Source of the DNA: Bacterioplanoides sp965200585
Lineage (GTDB): Bacteria; Pseudomonadota; Gammaproteobacteria; Pseudomonadales; Oceanobacteraceae
Length of the DNA stretch: 64,000 bases
Assembly: GCF_965200585.1 (NCBI RefSeq)
Contig: NZ_OZ241361.1
Reading direction: 5' to 3' (one strand)
Shown: piece by piece, positions 15,203-24,666 of the stretch
Numbering within the stretch: the stretch's first letter is position 1
Layout: every line of letters begins with the position of its first letter
The notes under the pieces: generated by a model
Database searches by the model: none
Told to the model about the DNA's origin: nothing
The model's input: the letters and a program-made list of their open reading frames with translations, nothing else
Program-made: the position numbers and the translations under genes

Positions 15203-17047
15203 TTACGGATTAAGGACAAATTGATCAGCCCAGGACTTCAGTGCGGCAATGGAATCCGGGCGAATAAAGCTGGCATGAGCCAGAAGGGGATCCAGTGCTC
15301 CCTTGGTAAATAACAGAGGCCGGTTCTGTACCAGGCCATAACCGTCTTCATAACCCGGTGACGTGTTGAGAAACTCAACGGGTTCCAGCACCCTGCCGCT
15401 GAGCGGTAAATCCACCAGTTCGGCGAGGGCTTCGGATGATGCATTAAACACCACCTCGTCACCGATGCCATATTGCACCACCAGTCCGCGCGGCTCACGG
15501 CCATAAACAGGATTACGCACATAATGAGCAAAATTAATGGCGTCACCATGGTCAACACTCTGCTGTATGGCTTGTATAAACAACGCCGCTTCACCAGCGG
15601 TAGCGACATCCGGGAGCAGGTTCTCGAAGCCGAATGATTCAAACAAGATGGAATGCGTCAAAATATTACTGATGCCGACGCCGGTTACCTGAAGAAAGGC
15701 CTGGCGCACATCCGGTGCTGTTGCCACAAAACTGGTTCCGAGTACGCCGCCCATGGACGTGCCCTGATAGACAATATTATTACTATCAATATCCGGAGTA
15801 TTGATTCCGCCGCGATACCACAGTCGTGTCCACCAGTTATTTCTGGCTGGTATAACATCCAGCGTTGCCAATGACGTCTGCAGAGCTTTTAACACCGACA
15901 CCATATCCAGAGTCGATTGAGTGACTATGCTGGTTACCCGCAGAATGTTGTCCGGGTTAAGAATATCCTGCAGATTACCGCCATCGTCTCTGGCCCGGGA
16001 ACCATGGTTCGGTTGGTCGATCACAATACTGGCAATGCCTTTGGCGGCGTTTGGATAGGCGACGGTAGCCAACATCGATTCTTTAATGGTTCCCAGGCCG
16101 TGGCCATAAATGGCTACCGGAGCTGAGCCATATAAAGAGGCGATGGGCAGCATCAGAATGAAATCAGCCCAGTAATGTTTGGGCTGAACCGGCTGGTGAA
16201 AATCAATTGCGCCATTTTCCGAGCGGAAATCATCTAAGCGAATCTGACCCGTTACGGATGCTGCATAAGGCCAGACATTAATCTGAGTGGTTCTCAGGTT
16301 GCGAACCGGGTGGCTATTGGCTGCGGTCTGGTCAACCAGATCAAATAATGGATCGTTGTTTGTGGCTTCATCTGTAATCGTGAACTCGGTGAAACTGACG
16401 ATCTGATCAGCCGGAATACCGTAATATTGCAGGGTATTTAATGTCTCCATCATCGGCGCAGCGCCAGGCCAGGTTGCTTCTCCGGTAATCAGTTCTGCTA
16501 TCCCCGGAGCGACCGCGACCGGATTACCAGACGGGTCTGTCAGGTTGCGGGTCACAACAGCAACAAAGGTATCTCCGAACTGAAACCGGGAGCGCGGAAA
16601 GATTTCGATAATATTGGCGGGGTTGTCAAAGCGTTTATTCTGCGCGTAATCGAAACGCCCGGTTCGGATAGCAACGTCACTCCCCTGAGTGAGATTAATC
16701 ACACGTACGGTGTTGCCGCCATCTGCAGGCAAATTTGCTGTACTGAAGGGCTGGCCAATATCAATCATGACCGGGGCCGAGGCAGAAAAACCAGTAGCCC
16801 CGCGATAAATATCGGCCGAACTGAGGTTCTGGCTGGCATTTTCAACCGCGGATGAAAACAGGTTTCCCTTCAGATCAACTTTGATACCGGTTGGCGAGGC
16901 AGGGTCTGCGGCAGTATAAAAGTTACTGGGAAAGGGCAAGGTGCAGGTTCCGTTAGCCAGGGGGTGGCAGGTCTGATTGGAAAACACCAGCGTGCTGGAT
17001 AAGGCGAGCAGAGTCGCCAACAGAGTTTTAAGTTGTGTTGTGAGCAT
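15203..17047 (-). CDS. Exported alpha/beta hydrolase (putative lipase/esterase)
   Basis: This 614-residue protein has an N-terminal signal peptide (about 1-24). A nucleophile elbow GTSMGG (Ser near residue 434) and an oxyanion-type GHGLG upstream of it define an alpha/beta hydrolase fold in the second half. Candidate acid and His lie in GIGDEVV and LLAHASF, as expected in order after the Ser. The first 300 residues resemble the beta-rich N-terminal part of large secreted bacterial lipases, but this is tentative. It is monocistronic, with a palindromic operator candidate at 17165-17181. The substrate cannot be inferred; fatty acyl esters are a guess. Confidence 0.75.
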   Translation of the reverse strand: MLTTQLKTLLATLLALSSTLVFSNQTCHPLANGTCTLPFPSNFYTAADPASPTGIKVDLKGNLFSSAVENASQNLSSADIYRGATGFSASAPVMIDIGQPFSTANLPADGGNTVRVINLTQGSDVAIRTGRFDYAQNKRFDNPANIIEIFPRSRFQFGDTFVAVVTRNLTDPSGNPVAVAPGIAELITGEATWPGAAPMMETLNTLQYYGIPADQIVSFTEFTITDEATNNDPLFDLVDQTAANSHPVRNLRTTQINVWPYAASVTGQIRLDDFRSENGAIDFHQPVQPKHYWADFILMLPIASLYGSAPVAIYGHGLGTIKESMLATVAYPNAAKGIASIVIDQPNHGSRARDDGGNLQDILNPDNILRVTSIVTQSTLDMVSVLKALQTSLATLDVIPARNNWWTRLWYRGGINTPDIDSNNIVYQGTSMGGVLGTSFVATAPDVRQAFLQVTGVGISNILTHSILFESFGFENLLPDVATAGEAALFIQAIQQSVDHGDAINFAHYVRNPVYGREPRGLVVQYGIGDEVVFNASSEALAELVDLPLSGRVLEPVEFLNTSPGYEDGYGLVQNRPLLFTKGALDPLLAHASFIRPDSIAALKSWADQFVLNP

Positions 17048-17164
17048 TGCTTCGGTCCTTTGTTATCTTTATGAATGCTCTTTAGGCATAGCCAACACAC
17101 TGGGTTAACAAGTGTTTACCGCTAGTCTCAGAGGGGCTAATCCCGGTTTGGTGCGCTTTGGGGT

Positions 17165-17181
17165 TGGTCAAAATTTGACCA
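17165..17181. promoter_or_regulatory. Perfect 17-base dyad upstream of the hydrolase gene
   Basis: The sequence TGGTCAAAATTTGACCA is a perfect odd-centred palindrome about 120 bases upstream of the exported hydrolase (minus strand). Its TGGTC...GACCA ends resemble operators of FadR- or TetR-type regulators. The regulator is unknown, and function is inferred only from symmetry and position. Confidence 0.5.
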
Positions 17182-17218
17182 TGGCTAGTTCGGTCTGACG
17201 GTATTGGGGGGAGGGGGA

Positions 17219-17244
17219 AACAGACGTTAAAAACAGACATTAAA
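17219..17244. repeat. 13-base tandem duplication
   Basis: The unit AACAGACRTTAAA occurs twice head to tail in the gap between the putP 3' end and the hydrolase promoter. The copies differ by one base. I see no function for it. Confidence 0.5.
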
Positions 17245-17254
17245 AACATAGGTT

Positions 17255-17283
17255 GCCATGCCTGGAGGTGAAGCAGGCATGGC
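17255..17283 (-). terminator. Hairpin after putP
   Basis: A perfect 10-bp stem GCCATGCCTG/CAGGCATGGC with a 9-base loop lies 34 bases past the putP stop. On the minus strand a T5 run follows only after seven bases, so termination may be partial. Confidence 0.6.
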
Positions 17284-17317
17284 GGGATGATTCAGCCGCG
17301 AGGCTCAATCAAAACGG

Positions 17318-18778
17318 TTAGCCGTTAACCTCGTCAAAGGTATCCAGCAGTTCTTGTTCCGGAGCCGGAGTGGCCAGGCTCACCGCAATAATGGCGATGG
17401 TGGCAAAGATAAAGCCCGGTACAATTTCATACACATCGAATACGCCACCGGTCAGCTGCTTCCAGACCACAACCGTGATACCACCAACCAGAATACCAGC
17501 CAGACACCCCTGACGGTTCATACGAGACCAGAACAAGGACAGGATCACGGCCGGACCAAATGCCGCACCAAAACCAGCCCAAGCATAAGATACCAGACCT
17601 AAAACAGAGCTATCCGGATTCAGGGCCAATGCCCAGGCAATGATGGCGATACCGGCAACGGCAAAACGGCCAATTTTCACCAGCAGCGCATCGTCGGCGT
17701 CTTTATTGATTAATTCTTTGTAGAAGTCTTCAGTCAGAGCTGAAGAGGAAACCAGCAGTTGAGAGTCCGCGGTGGACATAATCGCCGCCAGAATTGCCGC
17801 TAGTAAGATACCAGCCACTAATGGGTGGAACAGCGCCTGTACCAGATCCATGAATACAGTCTCAGAATCGGCCAGTGGCTTATCAAAATATCCAATGCCG
17901 GCAACACCCACCAGAGCCGCACCAATCAGACCAATAAAGGTCCAGCTCACGGCAATACGGCGTGCTTGTGGAATATCCGCGCGGCTTTTAATGGCTTTAA
18001 AGCGTGCCAGAATATGCGGCTGACCAAAGTAACCCAGGCCCCAGGCGGCCAGCGAAATAATGCCCATCAGGCCCAGTGCGGAACCATCGGCTTTGGTGAA
18101 GGCATCCAGCATTTCCGGATTTTTAGCGGCCATCAGTGCATTCGGGCCGTCACCAACAGCGTTAAAAGCGGTAACGGGTACGATCACCAGAGCAGCTGCC
18201 ATCAGTAGGCCCTGTACTAAGTCAGTCCAGGAAACCGCTAAAAAACCACCAAAGAAGGTGTATGACACAACCGCGATGGTGCCAACGGTCACGGCAACGG
18301 TGTAGTCCAGGCCAAATACAGTTTCAAATAACTTACCACCGGCAACCAGGCCGGAGCTGGTGTAGAACAGGAAGAACAGCAGAATAAAGAAAGCAGCAAT
18401 TGAGCGGATTAACACTTTATCGCCGAAACGGTTGCTGAAGTATTGTGGCAGCGTCAGGCTGTTACCGGCAGCTTCGGAATAATCCCGTAAGCGCGGTGCC
18501 ACCACCAGCCAGTTCAGGTAAGTACCCAATAACAGACCAGCACCCAGCCAGGAGGCTTCCCAACCGGCGGCGTAGGCATAGCCCGGCATGCCTAATAACA
18601 GCCAGCCGGACATATCGGAAGCACCGGCCGATAACGCCGATGGCCAGGCACCAAGGGAACGGCCACCGAGAATATAGTCGGACAGGTCGTTGGTTTTACG
18701 GTATGCCCACACCCCAATCCAGAGCATGGCTCCGAGGTAGGCGATAAAGGTAATCAGCGTTGATACATTAATGTCCAT
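17318..18778 (-). CDS. putP: Sodium/proline symporter PutP
   Basis: PutP imports proline with Na+ across the inner membrane. The 486-residue sodium:solute symporter shows the SSS-family features of PutP: GGRSLGAWPSALSAGASDMSGWLLLGMPG in TM2 (split here as a family landmark), LRDYSEAAGNSLTLPQYF, and SVLGLVSYAWAGFGAAFGP near residue 390. Thirteen membrane segments are expected. It follows putA by 95 bases with a good AGGAG ribosome site, so putA and putP form an operon for uptake and oxidation of proline. Confidence 0.95.
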   Translation of the reverse strand: MDINVSTLITFIAYLGAMLWIGVWAYRKTNDLSDYILGGRSLGAWPSALSAGASDMSGWLLLGMPGYAYAAGWEASWLGAGLLLGTYLNWLVVAPRLRDYSEAAGNSLTLPQYFSNRFGDKVLIRSIAAFFILLFFLFYTSSGLVAGGKLFETVFGLDYTVAVTVGTIAVVSYTFFGGFLAVSWTDLVQGLLMAAALVIVPVTAFNAVGDGPNALMAAKNPEMLDAFTKADGSALGLMGIISLAAWGLGYFGQPHILARFKAIKSRADIPQARRIAVSWTFIGLIGAALVGVAGIGYFDKPLADSETVFMDLVQALFHPLVAGILLAAILAAIMSTADSQLLVSSSALTEDFYKELINKDADDALLVKIGRFAVAGIAIIAWALALNPDSSVLGLVSYAWAGFGAAFGPAVILSLFWSRMNRQGCLAGILVGGITVVVWKQLTGGVFDVYEIVPGFIFATIAIIAVSLATPAPEQELLDTFDEVNG

Positions 18779-18821
18779 GCTGCGCTCCTGAGTCTTGTAT
18801 TACGTCGTTTTTATAGTAAAT

Positions 18822-18839
18822 GAGCCGGTTGCCCGGCTC
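18822..18839 (-). terminator. Intercistronic hairpin between putA and putP
   Basis: A 7-bp stem GAGCCGG/CCGGCTC with a TTGC loop lies 35 bases past putA. There is no immediate T tract on the minus strand, so it may attenuate or stabilise the transcript rather than end it. Confidence 0.45.
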
Positions 18840-18873
18840 TTGATTAAAGTTTTTGTTCGATACGCGGATGACC

Positions 18874-21800
18874 TCAGTCATCCAGCGATAGCAGCGACGC
18901 ATTACCACCTACGGCGGTGGTGTTGATCGTGCGAACGCGCTCGGTTGCGAATCGTTTCAGATAGTTCGGGCCACCGGCTTTTGGACCGGTACCGGATAAC
19001 CCACGGCCACCAAACGGCTGAACACCCACCACGGCACCAATCTGGTTGCGGTTGATGTAGCAGTTACCGACTCGCACACGGCTTTCGATATAGCTGGCGG
19101 TGGCTTCGTTACGGCTGTGAATGCCCAGTGTCAGGCCATAGCCGGTGGCATTGATGCTGTTGATCAGCTGATCCAGCTCGCTGGCTTTGTATTTCAGTAC
19201 GTGCAGAACCGGACCAAACTGTTCGCGGCCAAGATCGGCAATGTCACTGATTTCAATCGCTACCGGTGCAACATAGTGGCCGTTGGCACAGCTGTCTGGC
19301 AGTTTGGCTTCGGCCAGTACCCGGCCAGCAGTACGCCAGCGTTCGATATGATTTACCAGACCAGAACGGGCGCGTTCATCAATCACTGGGCCGCAGTCAC
19401 AGCTGTAGCTTTGTGGATTGCCGATTTCGATGCGCTGCAGTGCGCCGTCGATCAGCTCGATAATGCGATCGGCGATGTCTTCCTGCACACACAATACACG
19501 CAATGCGGAACAACGCTGTCCGGCTGAGGCAAAGGCTGAATCCATGACATCAGCCACCACCTGCTCTGGCAGAGCAGTGGAATCAACAATCATGGCGTTC
19601 TGGCCACCGGTTTCAGCGATAAAGGTTGCCAGTGCGCCGTCACGTGCCGCTAAGGTGCGGTTGATATGTTGCGCGGTTTCGGTAGAGCCGGTGAAAGCAA
19701 TACCCGTGATACGCGAATCCGGTACCAGTGCATTACCAATGGTGGCTCCGGCACCACACAGCAGCTGTACTACAGCGCCCGGTACACCGGCTTCGTGTAG
19801 CAGTTGTACCGCGCGGCCGGCAATCAAGGAGGTGGACTCTGCTGGCTTGGCTAACACAGTGTTACCCGCAACCAGAGCCGCCACTACCTGACCAATAAAG
19901 ATCGCCAGCGGGAAGTTCCATGGGCTGATACACAGGAATACGCCACGGCCTTCGTAGTAATGCTCGTTGCTTTCGCCCGTTGGCCCCGGCAGGCGAGTCG
20001 GCAGTTGCATGCCATCACGCGCTTGCTGAGCGTAATACCGGCAGAAGTCGACCGCTTCACGAATCTCATCAATGCTGTCTTGCAGGGTTTTACCCGCTTC
20101 ACGGGCACATAACGCCATCAGCTCATCAGTGTGCTGTTCCATCAGATCAGCCATACGCTCAAGACACGCAGCACGCTCAACGACGGACGTACGGTTCCAG
20201 TCAAACCAGGCGGCATCGGCAATATCCAGCGCTTGTTTGGCCTGATCTGCGGTAGCCCAGCTAACCTCACCGACCTTCTGGTTACGGTCAAACGGGCTGA
20301 CGACCGCATGAGTTTCACCGCCTTCCACAGCTTTGCCATCAATCAGCGGATGTTGCTGCCATTGTTGTTGATTAAATGCCTGAATGCTTTCCAGCAGCGG
20401 GGTGCGTTCAAATGCCACAGCGAGGTTGTAACCTTGTGAGTTCTGGCGGTCACTGAACAATTCAGCGGCACGCGGGATTTTAGGATTGCGGAACACCGCA
20501 TGACGGGTTGCCAGTGCCACTGGCGACTGCACCAATTCGGATACCGGCGTATTAGCATCCACCAAGCGGTGAACAAACGACGAGTTGGCACCGTTTTCTA
20601 ATAGGCGGCGTACCAGATATGGCAATAAATCTTTGTGCGCGCCAACCGGAGCATAAATGCGCACATTGATACGATCCTGAGTCAGCAGGTTGTCGTATAA
20701 CGCATCGCCCATGCCGTGTAAGCGCTGGAATTCAAACGCACGACTTGGGTTCAACGCCGCTAACTCGGCAATGCTGGCAACGGTTTGCGCATTATGAGTG
20801 GCAAATTGTGGATAAATATTGCCCGTGGTTTGCTCACTTAACAGGTAACGGGCACACACCAGATAGGATACGTCGGAGTTTTCTTTGCGGGTAAACACCG
20901 GGTAATCGGCCAGACCCAGCTGCTGGGCGTGTTTGATTTCGCTGTCCCAGTAAGCGCCTTTGACCAGACGTACCGGAATTTCATCGCCTTGCTCAGCGGC
21001 TAATGCATTGAGGAAGCCCAGTACCGCGGTGGCGCGTTTGGAATAGGCTTGTACCACTAAGCCAAATTTGTCCCAGCCACGCACAGCCGGGCTCTGGTAA
21101 ACCTGCTTAAACAGACGTAATGACAGCTCTAAGCGGTCGGCTTCTTCGGCATCAATGGTCAGCGCAATATCATGCTGACGCGCTTCTTCCACCAGGCTGG
21201 CAACTTTAGCGCCCAGCTCGGCCATCACCAGATGCTGGTGGGATTCTTCATAGCGCGGATGCAGAGCGGATAACTTAATCGAAATACTCGGAGCCGGGCG
21301 GTCATCACGCCAGGTGTTCTTTTCTTTGCTCTTGGCAAGGGTACGCAGCGCATCACGGTAAGCGATAAAATAACGCTCCGCATCGGCATCGGTAAAAGCC
21401 GCTTCGCCGAGCATATCAAACGAGTAGGTGTAACCCTTAGCGCGGTAGCTTTTGCTGTTTTTGATCGCTTCATCAATGCTGCGACCTAATACAAACTGCT
21501 TACCCATGATTTTCATCGCCTGATTCATGGCAGCACGAATCACAGGTTCACCGGCGCGTTGAATCAGGCCGCTGAGCAGGTTACCGGGAGAGCTTTCACG
21601 GTTAGAAATGCCGGTGACTTTACCGGTCAGCATCAGACCCCAGGTGGACGCATTAACCAGCAGTGAGTCGGAGCGACCCATGTGTTCGTCCCAGGCGGCA
21701 GCGGATAACTTATCGCGGATCAGGGCATCGGCGGTTTCCGCATCCGGAATACGCATCAGCGCTTCAGCCAGGCACATCAGAATCACGCCTTCTTCATTAT

Positions 21801-22053
21801 CCAGGCTGTATTCCTGTAATAACTTATCCACCGCGTGAGCGACATCACCTTCGGCGCGAATGGCTTCAACAATCTTACGAGCCCGGGCTTCGCTGGTGTG
21901 GCGGAAACCATCGTTTGGTTCGGCCAGTTCTGCCAGCTGCGACAGGTAAGCGTCTTCATCAACAGCATATTGGTTTTCAATCGCCTGATACCAGTCATCA
22001 GCAGACAGTTTTTCTGAGTCTGAGAACAGCACGGCTACATCAAAATCGCTCAT
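18874..22053 (-). CDS. putA: Bifunctional proline dehydrogenase / L-glutamate gamma-semialdehyde dehydrogenase PutA
   Basis: PutA oxidises proline to glutamate using FAD and then NAD+, associating with the membrane and passing electrons to quinone. From ATG 22053, preceded by a perfect AAGGAGG site, it is 1059 residues. The PRODH barrel spans about 180-480 (signature YSFDMLGEAAFT, then AYSKRA) and the aldehyde dehydrogenase about 550-1030 (ISPWNFPLAIF, FTGSTET, AETGGQNAMIV, catalytic Cys in GQRCSALRVL). It lacks the N-terminal ribbon-helix-helix DNA-binding domain of the 1320-residue E. coli PutA. It thus cannot autorepress like E. coli PutA, and the AraC gene 50 bases upstream is the likely regulator. 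Confidence 0.95.
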   Translation of the reverse strand: MSDFDVAVLFSDSEKLSADDWYQAIENQYAVDEDAYLSQLAELAEPNDGFRHTSEARARKIVEAIRAEGDVAHAVDKLLQEYSLDNEEGVILMCLAEALMRIPDAETADALIRDKLSAAAWDEHMGRSDSLLVNASTWGLMLTGKVTGISNRESSPGNLLSGLIQRAGEPVIRAAMNQAMKIMGKQFVLGRSIDEAIKNSKSYRAKGYTYSFDMLGEAAFTDADAERYFIAYRDALRTLAKSKEKNTWRDDRPAPSISIKLSALHPRYEESHQHLVMAELGAKVASLVEEARQHDIALTIDAEEADRLELSLRLFKQVYQSPAVRGWDKFGLVVQAYSKRATAVLGFLNALAAEQGDEIPVRLVKGAYWDSEIKHAQQLGLADYPVFTRKENSDVSYLVCARYLLSEQTTGNIYPQFATHNAQTVASIAELAALNPSRAFEFQRLHGMGDALYDNLLTQDRINVRIYAPVGAHKDLLPYLVRRLLENGANSSFVHRLVDANTPVSELVQSPVALATRHAVFRNPKIPRAAELFSDRQNSQGYNLAVAFERTPLLESIQAFNQQQWQQHPLIDGKAVEGGETHAVVSPFDRNQKVGEVSWATADQAKQALDIADAAWFDWNRTSVVERAACLERMADLMEQHTDELMALCAREAGKTLQDSIDEIREAVDFCRYYAQQARDGMQLPTRLPGPTGESNEHYYEGRGVFLCISPWNFPLAIFIGQVVAALVAGNTVLAKPAESTSLIAGRAVQLLHEAGVPGAVVQLLCGAGATIGNALVPDSRITGIAFTGSTETAQHINRTLAARDGALATFIAETGGQNAMIVDSTALPEQVVADVMDSAFASAGQRCSALRVLCVQEDIADRIIELIDGALQRIEIGNPQSYSCDCGPVIDERARSGLVNHIERWRTAGRVLAEAKLPDSCANGHYVAPVAIEISDIADLGREQFGPVLHVLKYKASELDQLINSINATGYGLTLGIHSRNEATASYIESRVRVGNCYINRNQIGAVVGVQPFGGRGLSGTGPKAGGPNYLKRFATERVRTINTTAVGGNASLLSLDD

Positions 22054-22103
22054 CGTGCCCCTCCTTATAGTTATCTGTTTGGTCAAATATTTTTTCTGAC
22101 CGT

Positions 22104-22982
22104 TCAAGTTACGCGTCCGCTGTTGATAAAACTTGCTGAAACGTCTGGCGTTTTTGTTAAAAGCTCTGGTTTTGGCTGATTTTTCACCGTTATTTGTGAC
22201 TTTTGCCGTAACTGGCCGGGTGAAACGTCAAACCGGGCTTTAATGGCGTGAGTCAAAGCACTCTGATTGGCAAAGCCGGTTTCGGTGGCAATGGCGCTGA
22301 TTTTCATCGACGAATTCTGCAATAACCAGGCGGCTTGTTGTGCCCGTTGCTGAATCACGTATTGGTAGGGTGTCATACCGGTCAGCTGGCGAAAACGCAG
22401 GTGAAACTGGCTGGCACTCATATGACAAGCTCGGGCCAGTTCATCAACGCTGAGTTTTTCAGTCAGACGATTGGCAATCAGCTGATCGAGCATCGCCAGA
22501 TCAATGCGGTTGGAAGTCGCAACAGGGAGTTGCTGATACGGGGCAATGCGATGAAACAGGCTGTGTAATAACAAGCCACTGATATGCTGCTGCAGCTGAA
22601 CATCGTGGGGGCGCTGGGTTAATTCCTGTGCCAGGCACTGTAATAACGATTGCAGGTTATTATCCAGCTCAATAAAGCGAGGCTCAGCAAATAGCTGGTC
22701 AAACAGGCCAGCATCAATCAGATGGTTAGCTCCATCATGGGCGCTGACATCAATCACCATCACGGCATTGTCACCGTCACCATAAAAGGCGTGCTCACAA
22801 TTACCGGGCAGCAGACAACCGTGCCCGGGGCCAAAGCGTTGCTGCTGACTTGGCGGCAGATCAAACCACACCTCACCCGTGAGCCCCAGAACCAACTGAT
22901 GATGGTTATGGTGATGACGATGGGGTTGTGATTCGAGTGATTGCACCCGGCTGGCACCAATGGTCCACATAGTGTTCGGCAT
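22104..22982 (-). CDS. AraC-family regulator of the put operon
   Basis: This 292-residue transcription factor has an N-terminal cupin-like sensing domain with a His-rich stretch (PHRHHHNHHQLVLGL, residues 20-34). The C-terminal double helix-turn-helix domain (about 165-262) carries the AraC signature (LSVDELARACHMSASQFHLRFRQ ... IATETGFANQSALTHAIKARF). It lies directly upstream of putA on the same strand, 50 bases apart, which suggests co-transcription. It may do the job of the AraC-type proline regulator PruR of Pseudomonas; that assignment is inference from context. Confidence 0.85.
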   Translation of the reverse strand: MPNTMWTIGASRVQSLESQPHRHHHNHHQLVLGLTGEVWFDLPPSQQQRFGPGHGCLLPGNCEHAFYGDGDNAVMVIDVSAHDGANHLIDAGLFDQLFAEPRFIELDNNLQSLLQCLAQELTQRPHDVQLQQHISGLLLHSLFHRIAPYQQLPVATSNRIDLAMLDQLIANRLTEKLSVDELARACHMSASQFHLRFRQLTGMTPYQYVIQQRAQQAAWLLQNSSMKISAIATETGFANQSALTHAIKARFDVSPGQLRQKSQITVKNQPKPELLTKTPDVSASFINSGRVT

Positions 22983-23117
22983 TAACGCTGGTTAAAGTTT
23001 GAGCCTGTTAACACTAAGGGGAAATGATGGCTTTTGCTATTCGGGAAAGCCGCTATATCTCAGGTGATACTAAGCGGAAATACGCATTGTTGCTGATTCT
23101 GAGAAAGGGTCTGCCTA

Positions 23118-23140
23118 GCTCCCACGCTCTGCGTGGTAGC
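23118..23140. repeat. Short palindromic hairpin between AraC gene and glyA
   Basis: The stem GCT-CCACGC/GCGTGG-AGC has a TCT loop and one C/T mismatch. The core CCCACGCTCTGCGTGG resembles dispersed REP-like palindromes known in many bacterial genomes. Only one copy is seen here. The rest of the 260-base gap holds the glyA terminator and no ORF. Confidence 0.5.
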
Positions 23141-23178
23141 CAGATGGGATTAGGGTGAATATGGCTGAATAGGATATA

Positions 23179-23214
23179 TAAAAAAGGCCAGCCATGTATA
23201 ACGTGGCTGGCCTT
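23179..23214 (-). terminator. Rho-independent terminator of glyA
   Basis: A perfect 11-bp stem AAGGCCAGCCA/TGGCTGGCCTT (23184-23214) with a 9-base loop is followed on the minus strand by TTTTTT. It starts about 30 bases past the glyA stop. Confidence 0.9.
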
Positions 23215-23242
23215 GATCGGTCGTGGGTGATTCAGCGACGGC

Positions 23243-24505
23243 TTATTTGTAAACCGGCAGCTTCTCACACAGAGCTACAACCTTGGCTTTGACGTCGGCT
23301 TCTACGGTTTCAGAGTTACCGTTTTCAAGACCGTCCAGTACGTCACAAATCCAGTTAGCCAGATCCGCACATTCTGCTTCTTTGAAGCCACGGCTGGTTA
23401 CCGCTGGAGAGCCGATACGCAGACCAGAAGTGACAAATGGCGAGCGTGGGTCGTTTGGTACGGAGTTTTTGTTCACTGTGATGTTGGCGCGGCCCAGTGC
23501 AGCGTCCGCATCTTTACCTGTGTACTCTTTACCAATCAGGTCAACCAGGAACAGGTGATCGTCGGTACCGCCAGAAACCACGTTGATACCACGGCTGATA
23601 AAGGTGTCGGCCATCGCCTGAGCGTTTTTAACCACCTGAGTCTGGTACGCTTTGTAGTCGTCAGACATGGCTTCTTTAAAGCAAACTGCTTTGGCTGCAA
23701 TCACGTGCATCAGAGGGCCGCCCTGGGATTCCGGGAATACCGCGAAGTTCAGCTTTTTGTTCAGCTCTTCGTCTTCTTTTGCCAGAATCAGGCCGCCACG
23801 TGGGCCACGCAGAGTTTTGTGCGTAGTGGTGGTCACAACGTCGGCAATGCCAACCGGCGTTGGGTAAACACCGGCGGCAACCAGGCCAGCGATGTGAGCC
23901 ATATCAACAAACAGGTAAGCGCCAACGGCATCGGCGATTTCGCGGAACTTGTTCCAGTCCACTACGCGAGAGTAGGCAGAGAAGCCAGCGATGATCATTT
24001 TTGGCTTGTGTTCTTGTGCCAGACGTTCTACTTCAGCGTAGTCAATTTCGCCGGTTTCCGGGTTCAGACCGTATTGAACGGCGTTGTAGATACGACCGGA
24101 GAAAGATACCGCAGCACCGTGAGTCAGGTGGCCGCCGTGTGCCAGGCTCATGCCCAGAATGGTGTCGCCTGGTTGGCACAGCGCCATGAATACGGCCGCA
24201 TTAGCCTGGGAGCCAGAGTGTGGCTGAACGTTGGCATAAGGTGCACCAAACAGTTCTTTAGCGCGGTCGATGGCCAATTGTTCGATCACATCTACGTGTT
24301 CACAGCCACCATAGTAGCGCTTGCCTGGGTAACCTTCGGCGTATTTGTTGGTCAGCTGAGAGCCTTGAGCTTCCATCACACGAGGGCTGGTGTAGTTTTC
24401 GGAAGCAATCAGCTCGATATGGTGTTCCTGACGAGCGTCTTCTGCTTTCATCGCTTCCCATAATGCTGGGTCGAAATCGGCAATGTTCATATCACGGCTA
24501 AACAT
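23243..24505 (-). CDS. glyA: Serine hydroxymethyltransferase
   Basis: This PLP enzyme interconverts serine and glycine and charges tetrahydrofolate with one-carbon units. The 420-residue protein starting MFSRDMNIADFD at 24505 matches family length and follows an AGAGGA site; upstream in-frame codons are not conserved. Visible motifs are LIASENYTSPRV, NKYAEGYPGKRYYGGCE, and the PLP-Lys segment VVTTTTHKTLRGPRGG (Lys near residue 230). It is monocistronic with its own terminator. Confidence 0.97.
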   Translation of the reverse strand: MFSRDMNIADFDPALWEAMKAEDARQEHHIELIASENYTSPRVMEAQGSQLTNKYAEGYPGKRYYGGCEHVDVIEQLAIDRAKELFGAPYANVQPHSGSQANAAVFMALCQPGDTILGMSLAHGGHLTHGAAVSFSGRIYNAVQYGLNPETGEIDYAEVERLAQEHKPKMIIAGFSAYSRVVDWNKFREIADAVGAYLFVDMAHIAGLVAAGVYPTPVGIADVVTTTTHKTLRGPRGGLILAKEDEELNKKLNFAVFPESQGGPLMHVIAAKAVCFKEAMSDDYKAYQTQVVKNAQAMADTFISRGINVVSGGTDDHLFLVDLIGKEYTGKDADAALGRANITVNKNSVPNDPRSPFVTSGLRIGSPAVTSRGFKEAECADLANWICDVLDGLENGNSETVEADVKAKVVALCEKLPVYK

Positions 24506-24666
24506 GCAGCTGGTCCTCTTAGGTCTGTGACACGTGTAAAAAAATTGACTCAATGGTTGAGTTTTGTGAGAAGTTTTAGGCAGGTATTCTACCCTAAAGT
24601 GCTTCGTGTGGCACTTGAGAAGCTGTCATAAACAGCGTGACGGGATTTCATAATGGTGAACGGCTG

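Noticed and set aside
22054..22107. An upstream start for PutA at 22107
   Set aside because: It would read across the strong AAGGAGG ribosome site that serves the ATG at 22053.
23555..24463. A 302-codon open frame antisense to glyA
   Set aside because: It is a complementary-strand artefact of the highly biased glyA codons; the glyA reading is unambiguous.
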